Of a DNA stretch of 64,000 nt, positions 17,948 to 28,460 are shown in pieces. The position numbers were made by a program, and so were the translations under genes. The stretch comes from JAQGMV01 sp963828715 (GTDB lineage Bacteria; Pseudomonadota; Gammaproteobacteria; Burkholderiales; SG8-41): the NCBI GenBank assembly GCA_963828715.1, contig CAWHFX010000005.1:248001-312000 (forward strand), in the 5' to 3' direction. The notes below the pieces were generated by a model that worked only from the letters and a program-made list of their open reading frames with translations, was not told the origin of the DNA and did not search any database. Numbering within the stretch: position 1 is the first letter of the stretch; the number at the start of each line of letters is the position of its first letter.

Positions 17948-18922
17948 GCCCGTGCCCCGTGAATGCGCACACGCGGATCGAGCGCCGTGTAGAGCACATC
18001 CACGATGAGATTGATGAGCACGAACATGGCCACGATCACCAGGAGGTAGGCCGACGATGACCGGCCGATCGAGCACGTTGATCGAATCGATCAGAAGCTT
18101 GCCCATGCCGGGCCAGGCGAAAATCGTCTCCGTCACGACCGCGAACGCGATCAATGAGCCGAACTCGAGTCCGAGCACGGTCACGATCGGAATCAGGATG
18201 TTCTTGAGCACGTGGATGCGTACGATGCGCCGCTCGGAGACGCCCTTGGCCCGAGCGAAGCGCACGTAGTCCTGCACCATCGCTTCGCGCGTTCCGGCCC
18301 GCGTGAGACGAATCAGGAGCGCGAGCTTGAAGAGCGCGAGGTTGAGCGCCGGCATGAACAGGTGACGCAGGCCGTCGAGCGTCAGAAAGCTGAATTCGAT
18401 GCCGAGCACGTTCACGGTATGGCCGCGACCCGTCGGAGGCAACCAGCCGAGCCACACCGAGAACACCATGATCAGCATGAGGCCGACCCAGAACGTCGGC
18501 AGGCTGAAGCCGAGAATGGATCCGGCCATGATCGCCTTCGCCGAAACGCTCTCGGGTCTGAGGCCTGCCCACAGCCCGAGCGGAATGCCGAGGACGATAG
18601 CCATCACCATCGCGGTGAGCGCGAGCTCCACGGTGGCCGGCATCCGCTGCAGGATGAGATCGATGGCCGGTACGTTCGATGCGAACGAACGGCCGAGCTC
18701 GCCGGTCAGCGCGTTGTGCAGGAATGTCCAGTATTGCAGAGGCAGCGGCTTGTCGAGGCCGAGGGCCGCCGTGGTGCGCGCGATCTCGGCCTGATCGGCC
18801 TGGGGATTGATGAGGATGTCCACGGGGTTGCCGATCGCGTAGACGCCTGCGAAGACGAGCGCCGACATGACCAGCAGGACGAGCACGCTCTGACCCAGCC
18901 GCCGCAGGATGTAGAAGATCAT
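17944..18922 (-). CDS. Peptide ABC transporter permease, DppB/OppB type (frameshifted)
   Basis: Starts MIFYILRRLGQSVLVLLVMS, the standard OppB opening, and keeps ELGRSF, LPTFWVGLMLIMVFSVWLGW, the EAA-region ARAKGVSERRIVRIHVLKN and ETIFAWPGMGKLLIDSI. At about 18051 one extra G breaks the frame after RPVIV; reading on in the other frame gives YLLVIVAMFVLINLIVDVLY and ends ALDPRVRIHGARA with a stop that overlaps oppC. Joined length is about 325 residues. It forms the membrane channel together with OppC. Confidence 0.88.
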
Positions 18923-18989
18923 TTGTTGGAGGCGGCAGGCCGGAGGTGCAGTCTTCGCACCTGTATGCGTGTCTGACGCCTCACCCTTC

Positions 18990-20615
18990 TCACCTGCCGC
19001 CTCCGTGCACCGGTTGCGCCTCCTGCCTTTCTCCTCCCACCTGCCGAAAGTCGAACGCGAACGTGAACTCGTCCGTGCGCGGCGTATAGTCCAGCGAGCG
19101 CCGCATCGCCCAGGTCACGACCTGATAGTGCAGTGGAATGAACGCGACTTCGCGCGCCGCATAGACGCTCGCTTCACGCGCAGCGAGCTCGCGTTTTTTC
19201 TCGTCGACCGTGGTGAGGGAGCGATCGATGAGCTTGTCGAGCGCCGGGTTGGAGTAGCGGGCCCAGTTCCACGCGCCCCAGCCTTTCTCCGGATTCGGCG
19301 TCGCAGCCAGCGAGCGGAGCGCGAGGTCGGCCGCGAGCGATCCCCAGCCGAGCATCGCAACGCCGAATTCGCTGGTTGCGCGCCTTGCCGAGATACGCGG
19401 CGAGCGGCATCGCGTCCACTTTCGTCGTGACGCCGATGCGGGAGAACATCTGCGCGCACGCCTGCGCCACCTGCTCGTCGTTGATGTAGCGGTTGTTGGG
19501 CGTCGCGAGCGTCATCACGAACCCGTTCGGATAGCCCGCTTCGGCGAGCAGCTTCTTCGCGCCTTCGGGATCGTAGGCTGTCGGGCTTGAGGTCGGGATC
19601 GTGGCCGAGGATGCTCGGCGATACCACGTTGCCGGCGGGTAGCGCGAGCCCTTCCATGACGCGGTCGGCGATCGCCTGCCGGTTGAGCGCCTTGGAAAGC
19701 GCCTGTCGCACGCGTATGTCCTTGAACGGATTCGAGGCGAGCGGCTTGCCGGACTTGTCGGTGACACCCGGCGGCGCGCGTGCGATCCTGATCGAGATGC
19801 AGCAGGATGGTGCGCCACGAGATCGTCTGCGCCAGACGATGCGCCGGGCTTTTCCGGAGGCGCGCGAGATCCGCGGTCGGCACGTTTTCGATCGCATCGA
19901 GCTCGCCCGAGAGCAGCGCCGCCGTGCGCGTCGGATCGTTCGGGAGGATGCGCAAGGTGACTGCGTCCCACTGCGGCTGCGCCGCCCCAGTAGGCATCGT
20001 GGCGCGTCGAGGCTGATGCGATCGCCGCGCGCGAACCGCGACGAGCCTGAAGGGCCCCGTACCGATCGCGGCCTTGCCGCTGTCGAAATCTTCGCCGGTG
20101 CGCGTTCTGCGCGCGCCGCTTCGACACGATCAGGACGTGCGCGAGGTCCTGCAGCAGCGGGCCGTAGGGCGCGGCGGTTTTCAGCCGCAGCGTGTGGCTG
20201 TCGACGATCTGCTTCGCCGTGATCATGCGGACGTAGGTGGCGAAGCCGCCGGGACTGCCCTTGATCGTAGAGCGGCCGCTCGAGCGAGAACACGATGTCC
20301 TCGGCGGTGAGCTCCGAGCCGTCGTGAAACTTCACGCCGCGACGCAGCTTGAGCTCCCACGTGAGCGGATCGGGCGTCGTCCACGAGGTCGCGATGCCCG
20401 GAATGACGCGGCCCCGCTCGTCGATGCGCACGAGCGCATCGAAAATGTGCATCTGAGCAGTGAGATTCGGCTGCGCGGCGACGAAATGCGGGTCGAGCGT
20501 GGTCACGTCGGCGGAGAGTCCGATGCGCAACTCCGCTGCTGCGGCCCCGGATGTGGCGAAGACCACGAAGAGCAGGCACAGGAGACGCTCCCGTCACGGC
20601 GCGTCGAAGGCGCAT
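18990..20615 (-). CDS. Peptide/nickel-type ABC substrate-binding protein 1 (multiple frameshifts)
   Basis: Family 5 periplasmic binding protein. The start ATG 20615 gives MRLRRAV; one frameshift inside the signal peptide leads to LLCLLFVVFATSGAAAA, then LRIGLSADVTTLDPHF. Further breaks follow after FSLERPLYDQG and through the centre, and the C-terminus is read at 18990-19355 (ARYSNPALDKLIDRSL, FIPLHYQVVTWAMR). Joined length is about 541 residues, family-typical. Every segment keeps conserved blocks, so the gene is probably intact in the organism. It is paralogous to the next upstream gene and lies directly before oppB. Confidence 0.8.
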
Positions 20616-20642
20616 TCGCGCAATAAACATGGAGCGTCGCGG

Positions 20643-22207
20643 TTACCGGGGACGGAACTCCTGCGCGACCGTGCGTTCGTCCACGCGCGGCGCGTAGACG
20701 ATGCCCTTGCGCGTCGCCCACAGGTTCTCCTGGTGGTAGAGCGGGATGATGCCGAGGTCGGCCATCGCGACTTCGGTCGCCTGCTGCAGCAGCTTCTCGC
20801 GTCGTCCATCGTCCACGGTGGCGAGCGCCTGATCGAGCAGCGCGTCCATCTTCGGATTGGAGTAGCGGCCGCGGTTCGCCTGTCCCATCCCTTTGTCGTT
20901 GTTGAACGTGGCGAGCAGCGCCTTCAGCGGCGATGACGCCTCGGCGGTATCCGAGCCCCATCCGACGAGCATCAGGCTGAATTCGAGCTTGCTCGCGCGC
21001 GTGAAATAGACGGCGGAAGGCATCGTGTCTACCTTGGTGACGATGCCGACACGGGTCAGCATCTGCGCAATCGCCTGTGCCACCTGCTCGTCGTTGACGT
21101 AGCGGTTGTTCGGCGCGTGCAGCGTGAGGCCGAAGCCGTCGGGATAGCCAGCCTCGGCGAGCAGCTTCCGCGCGCCGTCGGGATCGTAGGCGTCGGGTTT
21201 GAGTGCCGGCGAATAGCCGAACATACCCTCCGGCATCAGCTGGCCCGTCGACGCGCGCCGCGCCCTCCATCACGCGATCGACGAGCGCCTGCCGGTTGAT
21301 CGCCTTCGATATCGCGCGCCGCACGCGCACGTCCTTGAGCGGATTGCGATCGAGCGGGCTGGCCGGCCTTGTCGGTAACGAACGGCGAACGCTCGCGCGC
21401 GCCGTCGATGTGCAGGTACATCACGCGATGCGAGACGATGCGATAGATCGAAAGCTCGGATGCTTTCTCGAGCTTCGCAAGGTCCGACGTCGGCACGTTT
21501 TCGATCGCGCGCACTTCGTTCGCAAGGAGCGAGGCGACGCGTGTCGGATCCGAGGTGATGATGCGAAAGACGACACGGTCCCATGGCGGTTTGGGCCCCC
21601 AGTAGCCGTCGAAACGCGCGAGATCGATGCGGTTGCCTTTCTGCCAGCGCTCGAACTTGAACGGGCCGGTGCCGATCGTCGCCTTTCCGGAGTTGAAGTC
21701 CTCGGTCGTGGCGCCTTTCGCCGCCCGGCTCGACACGATCATGATCGTGCCCATGTCGTTCGGCATGAGCGGATACGGCGCGGCGGTCTTGAGGCGGATC
21801 GTATAGGGATCGACCACGATCTTTTCGGTGATCTGCTTGCTGTAGGTCGTGAACGACGAGGGACTGTTCGGTACGTTGGGCACGCGATCGAGGGAGAAGA
21901 CCACGTCGGCGGCAGTGAAGTCGCTGCCGTCGTGAAACTTGACGCCCGTGCCGCAGCTTGAACTCCCACGTGAGGTCGTCCACCGTGCGCCACGATTCGG
22001 CGAGCTGCGGGATGAGCCTGCCGCGCGGATCCTTGCCGACCAGCGTCTCGAAGATATGGTGGCCGACGTTGTTGTTCGGCGTGAGGTTGTGGAAGTGCGG
22101 ATCGATCGAGGTCACGTCGGCGCCGAGCGCGATGCTCAAATCGGCTGCCCAGCCGGAACTGCGGCGGTCAGCAGCGCCGCGGCAATGACGCTGAAGAACA
22201 TTTTCAT
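20643..22207 (-). CDS. Peptide/nickel-type ABC substrate-binding protein 2 (multiple frameshifts)
   Basis: First gene of the peptide transporter set. ATG 22207 has GGGAG upstream and opens a signal peptide MKMFFSVIAAALLTAAVPA; one base is missing near 22155, after which the frame gives ADLSIALGADVTSIDPHF. Other segments: 21236-21904 (DPYTIRLKTAAPYPLMPNDM, GTGPFKFERW) and 20643-21236 (YDPDGARKLLAEAGYPDGF, IPLYHQENLWATRKG). Joined length is about 521 residues. It shares the block order of the following paralogue, so the operon carries two binding proteins for one channel. Divergent from the ArgE-like gene. Confidence 0.82.
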
Positions 22208-22301
22208 CGAGAGTGCTCCCTGATAGCGCCGGGACAGCATACCAAAAGCGGCCGAGCGCAACGTTGACACGCGCGGTAGCACGCACCTATCCTCGATTAC
22301 C

Positions 22302-23454
22302 ATGTCCGACGCGATTGCAATGATCCGAACGCTCGTCGCGTTTCCCGACCGTCAGTCGCGACTCGAATCTTGCGCTCATCGATTTCGTGCGTGAGCTGCT
22401 GCGCGATGTCGACGCAGACGTGCGTCTCACCTACGACGACGATCGGCGCAAGGCGAATCTCTTCGCGACGATCGGGCCGCGCGTGCACGGCGGACTCGTG
22501 CTGTCGGGCCACACCGACGTCGTGCCCGTCGAGGGGCAGCCGTGGGACACCGATCCTTTCACGGCGGTCGAGAGCGATGGGCGTCTCTATGGCCGCGGCA
22601 CCTCGGACATGAAGAGTTTCATCGCGGTCGTGCTCGCGCTGCCTGCCGCGGTATGCGGCGCGCCTGAACGCGCCCGTTGCATATTGCGTGCTCTTACGAC
22701 GAGGAAGTGGGCTGCATCGGCGTAGGCCGCCTGATTACCGATCTCGCGCGTGCCGACGTAAGACCGTCCGGCTGCGTGGTCGGCGAACCGACGCTGATGT
22801 TCCCGGTGATCGCGCACAAGGGCAAGCGCAGCTATCGCTGTACCGTTCGCGGTCTTGCCGCGCATTCGGCCTATGCACCGACTGGCGTCAACGCGGTCGA
22901 AGCGGCGGCGGAAGCGGTCGCGTTCCTGAAGCGCATGGCGCGCCGACTGCGCGACAGCGGGCCGTACGACCGCGGCTTCGACGTTGCCCATACGACGGCG
23001 CACACGGGCGTGATGCGTGGCGGAACGGCGCTCAACATCGTGCCTCACGAGTGCACGTTCGACTTCGAATTTCGTCACCTCCCGGGCGACGATCCCGAGC
23101 GTCTGATCGCGGAGCTAAGAACGTACATCGCGCAGGAACTCGAGCCCGAGATGCGAAGCGATCGATGCCGCGAGCGGATTCTCGATAACGCAGCTTTCCG
23201 AGATCCCGCCGCTCGACACGAGCGCAGAAACCGCGATCGTCGGCCTCGTGCAGGAGCTTACGGGTAACACCTCGATCGGCAAGGTCTCGTACGGCACCGA
23301 GGCCTCGCAGTTCCAGCGCGCAGGCATTCCGACCGTGGTGTGCGGACCCGGCTCGATCGAACAGGCGCACAAGCCGAACGAATACATCGCGCTCGAGCAG
23401 GTGCGGAAGTGCGAGGAATTCGTTGGATGCTTGCTGGAAAGTTTGACCCGGTGA
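22302..23454 (+). CDS. argE: Acetylornithine deacetylase-type M20 peptidase (frameshifted)
   Basis: Zinc-dependent amidohydrolase of the M20A group; ArgE removes acetyl from N-acetylornithine. Pieces in order: MSDAIAMIRTLVAFP at 22302; after a break near 22352, LSGHTDVVPVEGQPWDTDPF and YGRGTSDMKSF; after one near 22655, CSYDEEVGCIGVG with the catalytic Glu pair and the dimerisation domain (RGLAAHSAYAPTGVNAV); after one near 23155, TSIGKVSYGTEASQF and the closing HKPNEYIAL. Joined length is about 384 residues, normal for ArgE. Its position next to a peptide transporter leaves room for a catabolic amidohydrolase instead of arginine synthesis. Confidence 0.8.
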
Positions 23455-23554
23455 GCGGGGCGCCCGGGGACAGGCTGCACGCTGGAGCGTGGAGGAGGGG
23501 CCCTGCGGGGATCTGACGGCAAAAGCGTGCCCGCTAGACGGGCGGTCGATACGC

Positions 23555-24283
23555 TCAGTGCTGCAGGATTTTACTGAGAAACACCTGAGCCCGCTCCGAC
23601 CGCGGGCTCCCGAAGAAGTCTTCCTTCGGCGCATCCTCTACGATTTCGCCGTTGTCCATGAAGATGACGCGATGCGCGACCTTGCGTGCGAATCCCATCT
23701 CGTGGGTCACCACCATCATGGTCATGCCCTCCTGCGCAAGCTGAACCATGACGTCGAGCACTTCGTTGATCATCTCGGGATCGAGCGCGGAGGTCGGCTC
23801 GTCGAACAGCATCGCAACCGGATCCATCGCGAGCCCGCGCGCGATGGCGACGCGCTGCTGCTGACCGCCGGATAGCTGCCCCGGAAACTTGCCCGCGTGC
23901 GTGGACATGCCGACGCGCTTGAGCAATGCCTCCGATTTCGCGCTCGCATCGGCGCGGCTGCGCCCCAGCACCTTCATCTGACCCAGGTTCAGGTTCTCCG
24001 TCACGGTCATGTGCGGGAACAGCTCGAAGTGCTGGAATACCATCCCGATCTTCGACCGTAATCGGTTGAGGTTCGTGCTCTTCGCCCGCACCGATTCGCC
24101 GTTCACGACGATGTCGCCTTCCTGAAAGGGCTCGAGCCCGTTCACGCACTTGATCAGCGTCGATTTGCCCGAGCCGGAGGGACCGCATACGACGACCACC
24201 TCACCTTTATCGACGCGCGTCGTGCAGTCCTTGAGGACGTGGAAGCTGCCATACCACTTGTTTACTTTCGAGAACTCGATCAT
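23555..24283 (-). CDS. gltL: Amino acid ABC transporter ATP-binding protein (GltL/GlnQ type)
   Basis: 242 residues. Walker A CGPSGSGKSTLIKCVN, Q-loop GMVFQHFELFPHMT, signature LSGGQQQRVAIARGLA, Walker B PVAMLFDEPTSALDPE and the switch His in VVTHEMGFA. It belongs to the polar amino acid uptake family and ends the gltI-gltJ-gltK-gltL order seen here, 67 bases after gltK. It powers import at the cytoplasmic face. Confidence 0.93.
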   Translation of the reverse strand: MIEFSKVNKWYGSFHVLKDCTTRVDKGEVVVVCGPSGSGKSTLIKCVNGLEPFQEGDIVVNGESVRAKSTNLNRLRSKIGMVFQHFELFPHMTVTENLNLGQMKVLGRSRADASAKSEALLKRVGMSTHAGKFPGQLSGGQQQRVAIARGLAMDPVAMLFDEPTSALDPEMINEVLDVMVQLAQEGMTMMVVTHEMGFARKVAHRVIFMDNGEIVEDAPKEDFFGSPRSERAQVFLSKILQH

Positions 24284-24350
24284 GAGTGTCGCCGGATTAT
24301 GCGAGGGACGCTGGGAAGGCTGACGCGAGTGATGCGCAACCAGCGGGTAA

Positions 24351-25043
24351 TCATCGAAGGATCGCGGTGCGCTGCTGCAGCAGCTTTACGACATAAGAGA
24401 GCAGATAGCAGATGATGAAGTAGACGAGCGCGACGAACGTGTACATCTCGACCAGGCGGTAATCGCGATTGGCCACTTTGGCCGCCGCGCCCAGGAAGTC
24501 GGTCGCGGAGATCACGTAGACGAGCGACGTATCCTGAAACAGGATGATCGTCTGCGTGAGCAGCACCGGCAGCATATTACGAAACGCCTGGGGCAGAACG
24601 ACGTAGCGCATGGTCTGCCAGTAGTTCAGTCCCAGCGCCTGCCCGGCGGCCACCTGTCCGCGCGCTATCGACTGAATGCCCGCCCGCATGATCTCGCAGA
24701 AATACGCAGCCTCGAACATCGTAAACGTGATCACGGCCGACCAGAACGCGCCGACGGCGATCGGCTGCGAGCTGCCGACGACCCAGGCGCCGATGTAAGG
24801 CACGAGGAAGAAAAACCAGAAGATCACGAGGACGAGCGGCAGCGAGCGCATGAGGTTTACGTACGCGCCGGCGACCATCGAAACCGCTGTGACGCTCGCG
24901 AGCCGCATCATCGCGAGCAGCGTCCCGAAGATGATGCCCCCGGTCATCGCCAGCAGCGTCAGCGTGACGGTGAACGTCATGCCCTCCCGGAAAAGGTAGG
25001 CGGCCGAGCGCTGAATGACGTCGAAATCGTAGCCGGAGAACAT
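24351..25043 (-). CDS. gltK: Glutamate/aspartate ABC transporter permease, GltK type
   Basis: 230 residues and about five membrane helices, with the EAA-like loop SIARGQVAAGQALGLNYWQT and ATP-binding-partner segment YVVLPQAFRNMLPVLLTQ. Also visible: YVNLMRSLPLVLVIFWFFF, the RSLP turn typical of HisMQ-family permeases. It lies 43 bases after gltJ and would form a heterodimeric channel with it. Confidence 0.9.
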   Translation of the reverse strand: MFSGYDFDVIQRSAAYLFREGMTFTVTLTLLAMTGGIIFGTLLAMMRLASVTAVSMVAGAYVNLMRSLPLVLVIFWFFFLVPYIGAWVVGSSQPIAVGAFWSAVITFTMFEAAYFCEIMRAGIQSIARGQVAAGQALGLNYWQTMRYVVLPQAFRNMLPVLLTQTIILFQDTSLVYVISATDFLGAAAKVANRDYRLVEMYTFVALVYFIICYLLSYVVKLLQQRTAILR

Positions 25044-25086
25044 CAGCGGATGAAGGCAGGCGAATGAGGCGTGGCGAGACGCACCG

Positions 25087-25848
25087 TTAGTGTCCCGCCT
25101 GGGGACTCTGGTTGCCGCTGCCGATGAGCCCCGGCACGCGCACCCTGCGTTCCAGCACGCGCATGAGAAGCACGACGACCATGTTCGTGATGAGGTAAAT
25201 CACCGTTGCCGCGGCGAATGCTTCGAAAACCTTGAAGGTGAATTCCTGCATGGCCCGCGCACGCCCGGTGAGCTCGAGGAGCCCGATCGTCAGCGCGACC
25301 GAAGAGTTCTTGATGACGTTCAGGAACTCCGAAGTGAGCGGGGGCAGAATGATGCGAAAAGCCATCGGCAGCAGCACGAAACGGTACGTCTGGGGCAGCG
25401 TCAGCCCGAGTGCGATGCCCGCCATGCGCTGGCCGCGCGGCAGCGACTGGATGCCGGCCCGAACCTGCTCGGCGACGCGCACCGAAGTGTAGATACCGAG
25501 ACACAACACGGCCGGATAGTACGAACCCCACGGCGGCGGGATCTGCTTCATGGCGTCGCCCAGCGCCTGCGGCAAGAGCTCCGGGAGAACGAAAAACCAG
25601 AGAAACATCTGCACGAGCAGCGGGATGTTGCGAAAGATCTCGACGTACGCATTGCCTGTGCGGACGATCCACTTCGAGGGGGTCGTGCGCAGCACTCCGA
25701 CGACCGAGCCGACGATGAGCGCGATGAGCCACGCTGCGAGCGCCGTCGAGAGGGTCCATACGAGGCCGACCAGCAGGTAGTGCAGCCATGTTCCGGACGC
25801 GTCGGAAGCAGGCTGGAGGTAGACGCTCCAGTCCCAGTTGTACTTCAC
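25087..25848 (-). CDS. gltJ: Glutamate/aspartate ABC transporter permease, GltJ type
   Basis: 253 residues. GTG start at 25848 gives MKYNWDWSVYLQPA, the conserved start of GltJ proteins. The RNIPLLVQMFLWFFVLPE helix and the EAA loop (SLPRGQRMAGIALGLTLPQT) are intact. A 36-base perfect palindrome lies between the binding-protein gene and this start, which would let the binding protein be made in excess over the membrane parts. Confidence 0.9.
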   Translation of the reverse strand: MKYNWDWSVYLQPASDASGTWLHYLLVGLVWTLSTALAAWLIALIVGSVVGVLRTTPSKWIVRTGNAYVEIFRNIPLLVQMFLWFFVLPELLPQALGDAMKQIPPPWGSYYPAVLCLGIYTSVRVAEQVRAGIQSLPRGQRMAGIALGLTLPQTYRFVLLPMAFRIILPPLTSEFLNVIKNSSVALTIGLLELTGRARAMQEFTFKVFEAFAAATVIYLITNMVVVLLMRVLERRVRVPGLIGSGNQSPQAGH

Positions 25849-25863
25849 CCTGCATCGATCTCC

Positions 25864-25899
25864 AAAACCAACGGGGGACCGCGGTCCCCCGTTGGTTTT
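25864..25899 (-). promoter_or_regulatory. 36-base perfect palindrome between gltI and gltJ, likely partial terminator or RNA-stabilising stem
   Basis: The stem arm AAAACCAACGGGGGACCG is followed directly by its exact reverse complement, so all 36 bases pair with almost no loop. It begins 11 bases after the gltI stop and ends about 16 bases before the gltJ start. The run of T after the stem (TTTT) makes an attenuating terminator possible in this direction; protection of the gltI message from 3' decay is the other common role. Confidence 0.75.
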
Positions 25900-25909
25900 C
25901 AGTAATTAC

Positions 25910-26818
25910 CTACTTGTACACGTTCGGATCTCCCGAGTCGGTCGGGTTCGCGATGACGTTCTTGAATTGCGGCGACAGCGGCACGTTCAGGTTGATGTTG
26001 CGCGGAGGGACGGGCTTCAGGAACCACTTTTCGTAGAGCTTGTTGATCTCTCCGCTCTTGTATATCTGGACCATCGCATTGTCCACGACCTTCTTGAAGG
26101 CGGGGTCGTCCCGTCGCAACATGATGCCGTAGGGTTCGGGCAGCGACAGCGAAAAATCGGAGATCACGAAGTCGGAGGGATTGCGCGAGGACGCGACCAG
26201 GCTGTAGAGAAGGATATCGTCCATCGCGAAGCCAACAGCGCGGCCGGTTTCGACCAGTTGAAACGCTTCGGAATGACCGTTCGCCGGGATGATGTTCATC
26301 CCCATGTTCTTGGACGTGTTGAGGTCCGTGAGCTGCTTGATGTTCGTGGTGCCGGAAGTCGACGTGACTATCTTTCCTTTGAGATCGTCGACCGTCCGGA
26401 TGTTCGATGCTTTCTTGCTGACGACCCGCGTAGCGGTGAGGAAGTGCGTAATCGTGAACGCGACTTCCTTCTGCCGGGCGACGTTGTTGGTCGTCGAGCC
26501 GCATTCGAGGTCGATCGTTCCGTTCGCCATCAGCGGAATGCGGTTCGCCGACGTTACGAGCTGATACTTCACGTCGAGTTTCGGCAGCTTGAGGTCGGTG
26601 CGAACGGCGTCGACGATGCGCAGGCACAGATCCATCGCATAGCCGACCGGCTGCTGCTTGTCGTCGTAGTAGGAGAAGGGCAGGGAAGAATCGCGATGGC
26701 CGATGGTGATCGAGCCGGTGTCCTGGATCTTCTTGAGCGTGCCGGTTTGCTGCGCCCCGGCAGGAGCGGCGAGCGCCAGAAGGGCGATCGCGAACGCGAG
26801 CGTACGGAAGCGGTTCAT
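25910..26818 (-). CDS. gltI: Glutamate/aspartate-binding periplasmic protein, GltI type
   Basis: 302 residues. Signal peptide MNRFRTLAFAIALLALAAPA with cleavage near GAQQ. Ligand-binding blocks: ITIGHRDSSLPFSYYDD, GYAMDLCLRIVDAV, NGTIDLECGSTTNN and SGTTNIKQL, as in E. coli GltI/YbeJ. ATG 26818 has GGAGA upstream; a longer frame to 26872 is not conserved. Divergently placed, 154 bases from aspA. Uptake of aspartate by this system would feed the adjacent aspartase. Confidence 0.93.
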   Translation of the reverse strand: MNRFRTLAFAIALLALAAPAGAQQTGTLKKIQDTGSITIGHRDSSLPFSYYDDKQQPVGYAMDLCLRIVDAVRTDLKLPKLDVKYQLVTSANRIPLMANGTIDLECGSTTNNVARQKEVAFTITHFLTATRVVSKKASNIRTVDDLKGKIVTSTSGTTNIKQLTDLNTSKNMGMNIIPANGHSEAFQLVETGRAVGFAMDDILLYSLVASSRNPSDFVISDFSLSLPEPYGIMLRRDDPAFKKVVDNAMVQIYKSGEINKLYEKWFLKPVPPRNINLNVPLSPQFKNVIANPTDSGDPNVYK

Positions 26819-26972
26819 GGTGTCTCCTGACAGGGTGAGCCGTTTTTTGATGGTTTGAACGTGCAGCGGCATACGGCCCTGAAACCCGCCGTCAATCTAG
26901 CCCAAGGCCTAAGGCTTGTCTAGCATGGTAGGCTCGACGTTTTCGGCAGTATGACCTCGAGTCTCCACTCTT

Positions 26973-28415
26973 ATGGCGACAACTCGCTTTCGACGTGAAC
27001 ACGATCTCCTCGGCGAACGCGCCGTGCCGATCGAGGCGTACTACGGGGTGCACACTGTTCGTGCGCTCGAAAACTTCGCGATCACCGGGACGCCGATATC
27101 CGTATACCCGGACCTGGTCGTGGCGCTTGCCTGCATCAAGGAAGCGGCCGCCCTTGCCAACAATGAGCTCGGCCTCATCGACGACGCCAGGACACGCGCG
27201 ATCACGGATGCCTGCATCGAGATACGCAACGGCGCGCTGCTCGACGAATTCGTGGTCGACGTGATACAGGGCGGTGCCGGAACGTCGACCAACATGAACG
27301 CGAACGAGGTGATCGCCAATCGCGGCCTCGAGCTCATGGGCCATCGCAAGGGTGAGTATCAGTATCTGCACGCGGTGGAGCACGTCAACCTGAGTCAGAG
27401 CACGAACGACGTGTACCCGACCGCCATCAAGGTCGCGCTGCACTACGGCATCCGGCGCCTGGTCGGCGCGATGGCGGACCTGCGCCAGGCGTTCGAAGCG
27501 AAGGCACGCGAATTCGCCACGGTGCTCAAGATGGGCCGCACTCAGCTTCAGGACGCCGTGCCGATGACGCTGGGTCAGGAGTTTTCCACCTACGCGGTCA
27601 TGCTCGCGGAAGACGAGCAGCGGCTGCAGGAGGCGTGTCTTCTCATCCACGAGATCAATCTGGGCGCGACCGCCATCGGTACCGGCATCAACGCGCATCC
27701 GCGCTACGCCGAGCTCGTGTCCCGGCGCCTCGCGGAAATCACGGGTATCGATCTCATCATGTCACCCAATCTGGTCGAGGCGACCCAGGATGCCGGCTCG
27801 TTCGTGCAGGTTTCGGGCGTCATGAAGCGGGTCGCCGTCAAGCTGTCGAAGACCTGCAACGACCTGCGGCTGTTGTCCTCGGGCCCGCGCGCGGGATTGA
27901 ACGAAATCAATCTGCCGCCGATGCAGGCCGGCTCTTCGATCATGCCGGGCAAGGTCAACCCGGTCATCCCGGAAGTGGTGAATCAGATCGCGTTCGAAGT
28001 GATCGGTAATGACCTGGCCGTGAGTTTCGCTGCGGAAGCCGGGCAGCTTCAGCTCAACGCCTTCGAACCGATCATCGCGCACAGCCTGTTCAAGGGCCTC
28101 AAGCATCTGCATAACGGCTGTCGGACCCTGGCGGAGCGGTGCGTGAAGGGAATCACGGCGAACCGCGAACATCTGCGCCAGCTGGTCGAGCACTCCATCG
28201 GCATCGTGACGGCGCTCAATCCGTATATAGGCTACGAACGCGCGACGGCGGTCGCGAAGGAGGCGCACGATACCGGCAAGAGCGTGTACGAACTGGTTCT
28301 TGCGAAGGGGTGGATGTCCAAGGCGCAGCTCGACGACGTTCTCAAACCCGAGGTGCTGACCCAGCCGCGCTACATAACGACGGCGCCGACCGGCGAGCAG
28401 GCCGGCACACCGTAA
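26973..28415 (+). CDS. aspA: Aspartate ammonia-lyase
   Basis: 480 residues. Converts aspartate to fumarate and ammonia in the cytosol. Fumarase/aspartase superfamily signature GSSIMPGKVNPVIPEVV near residue 320 contains the catalytic Ser loop; also VEHVNLSQSTNDVYPTAIK and GAGTSTNMNANEV. The aspartase-type N-terminus EHDLLGERAVPIEAYYGV sets it apart from fumarase C. The divergent glutamate/aspartate transporter fits a shared catabolic role. Confidence 0.95.
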   Translation: MATTRFRREHDLLGERAVPIEAYYGVHTVRALENFAITGTPISVYPDLVVALACIKEAAALANNELGLIDDARTRAITDACIEIRNGALLDEFVVDVIQGGAGTSTNMNANEVIANRGLELMGHRKGEYQYLHAVEHVNLSQSTNDVYPTAIKVALHYGIRRLVGAMADLRQAFEAKAREFATVLKMGRTQLQDAVPMTLGQEFSTYAVMLAEDEQRLQEACLLIHEINLGATAIGTGINAHPRYAELVSRRLAEITGIDLIMSPNLVEATQDAGSFVQVSGVMKRVAVKLSKTCNDLRLLSSGPRAGLNEINLPPMQAGSSIMPGKVNPVIPEVVNQIAFEVIGNDLAVSFAAEAGQLQLNAFEPIIAHSLFKGLKHLHNGCRTLAERCVKGITANREHLRQLVEHSIGIVTALNPYIGYERATAVAKEAHDTGKSVYELVLAKGWMSKAQLDDVLKPEVLTQPRYITTAPTGEQAGTP

Positions 28416-28420
28416 CTACT

Positions 28421-28457
28421 CCCTCGCCCCGTGAACGGGGAGAGGGCGGGTGAGGGG
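28421..28457. repeat. REP-like hairpin, inverted copy
   Basis: CCCTCGCCCC-gtgaa-CGGGGAGAGGG followed by CGGGTGAGGGG. This is the same family as the copy at 6772 in the opposite orientation. It fills the whole space between aspA and the cupin gene, and its 3' edge doubles as the purine-rich stretch before the cupin ATG. Confidence 0.8.
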
Positions 28458-28460
28458 GAC

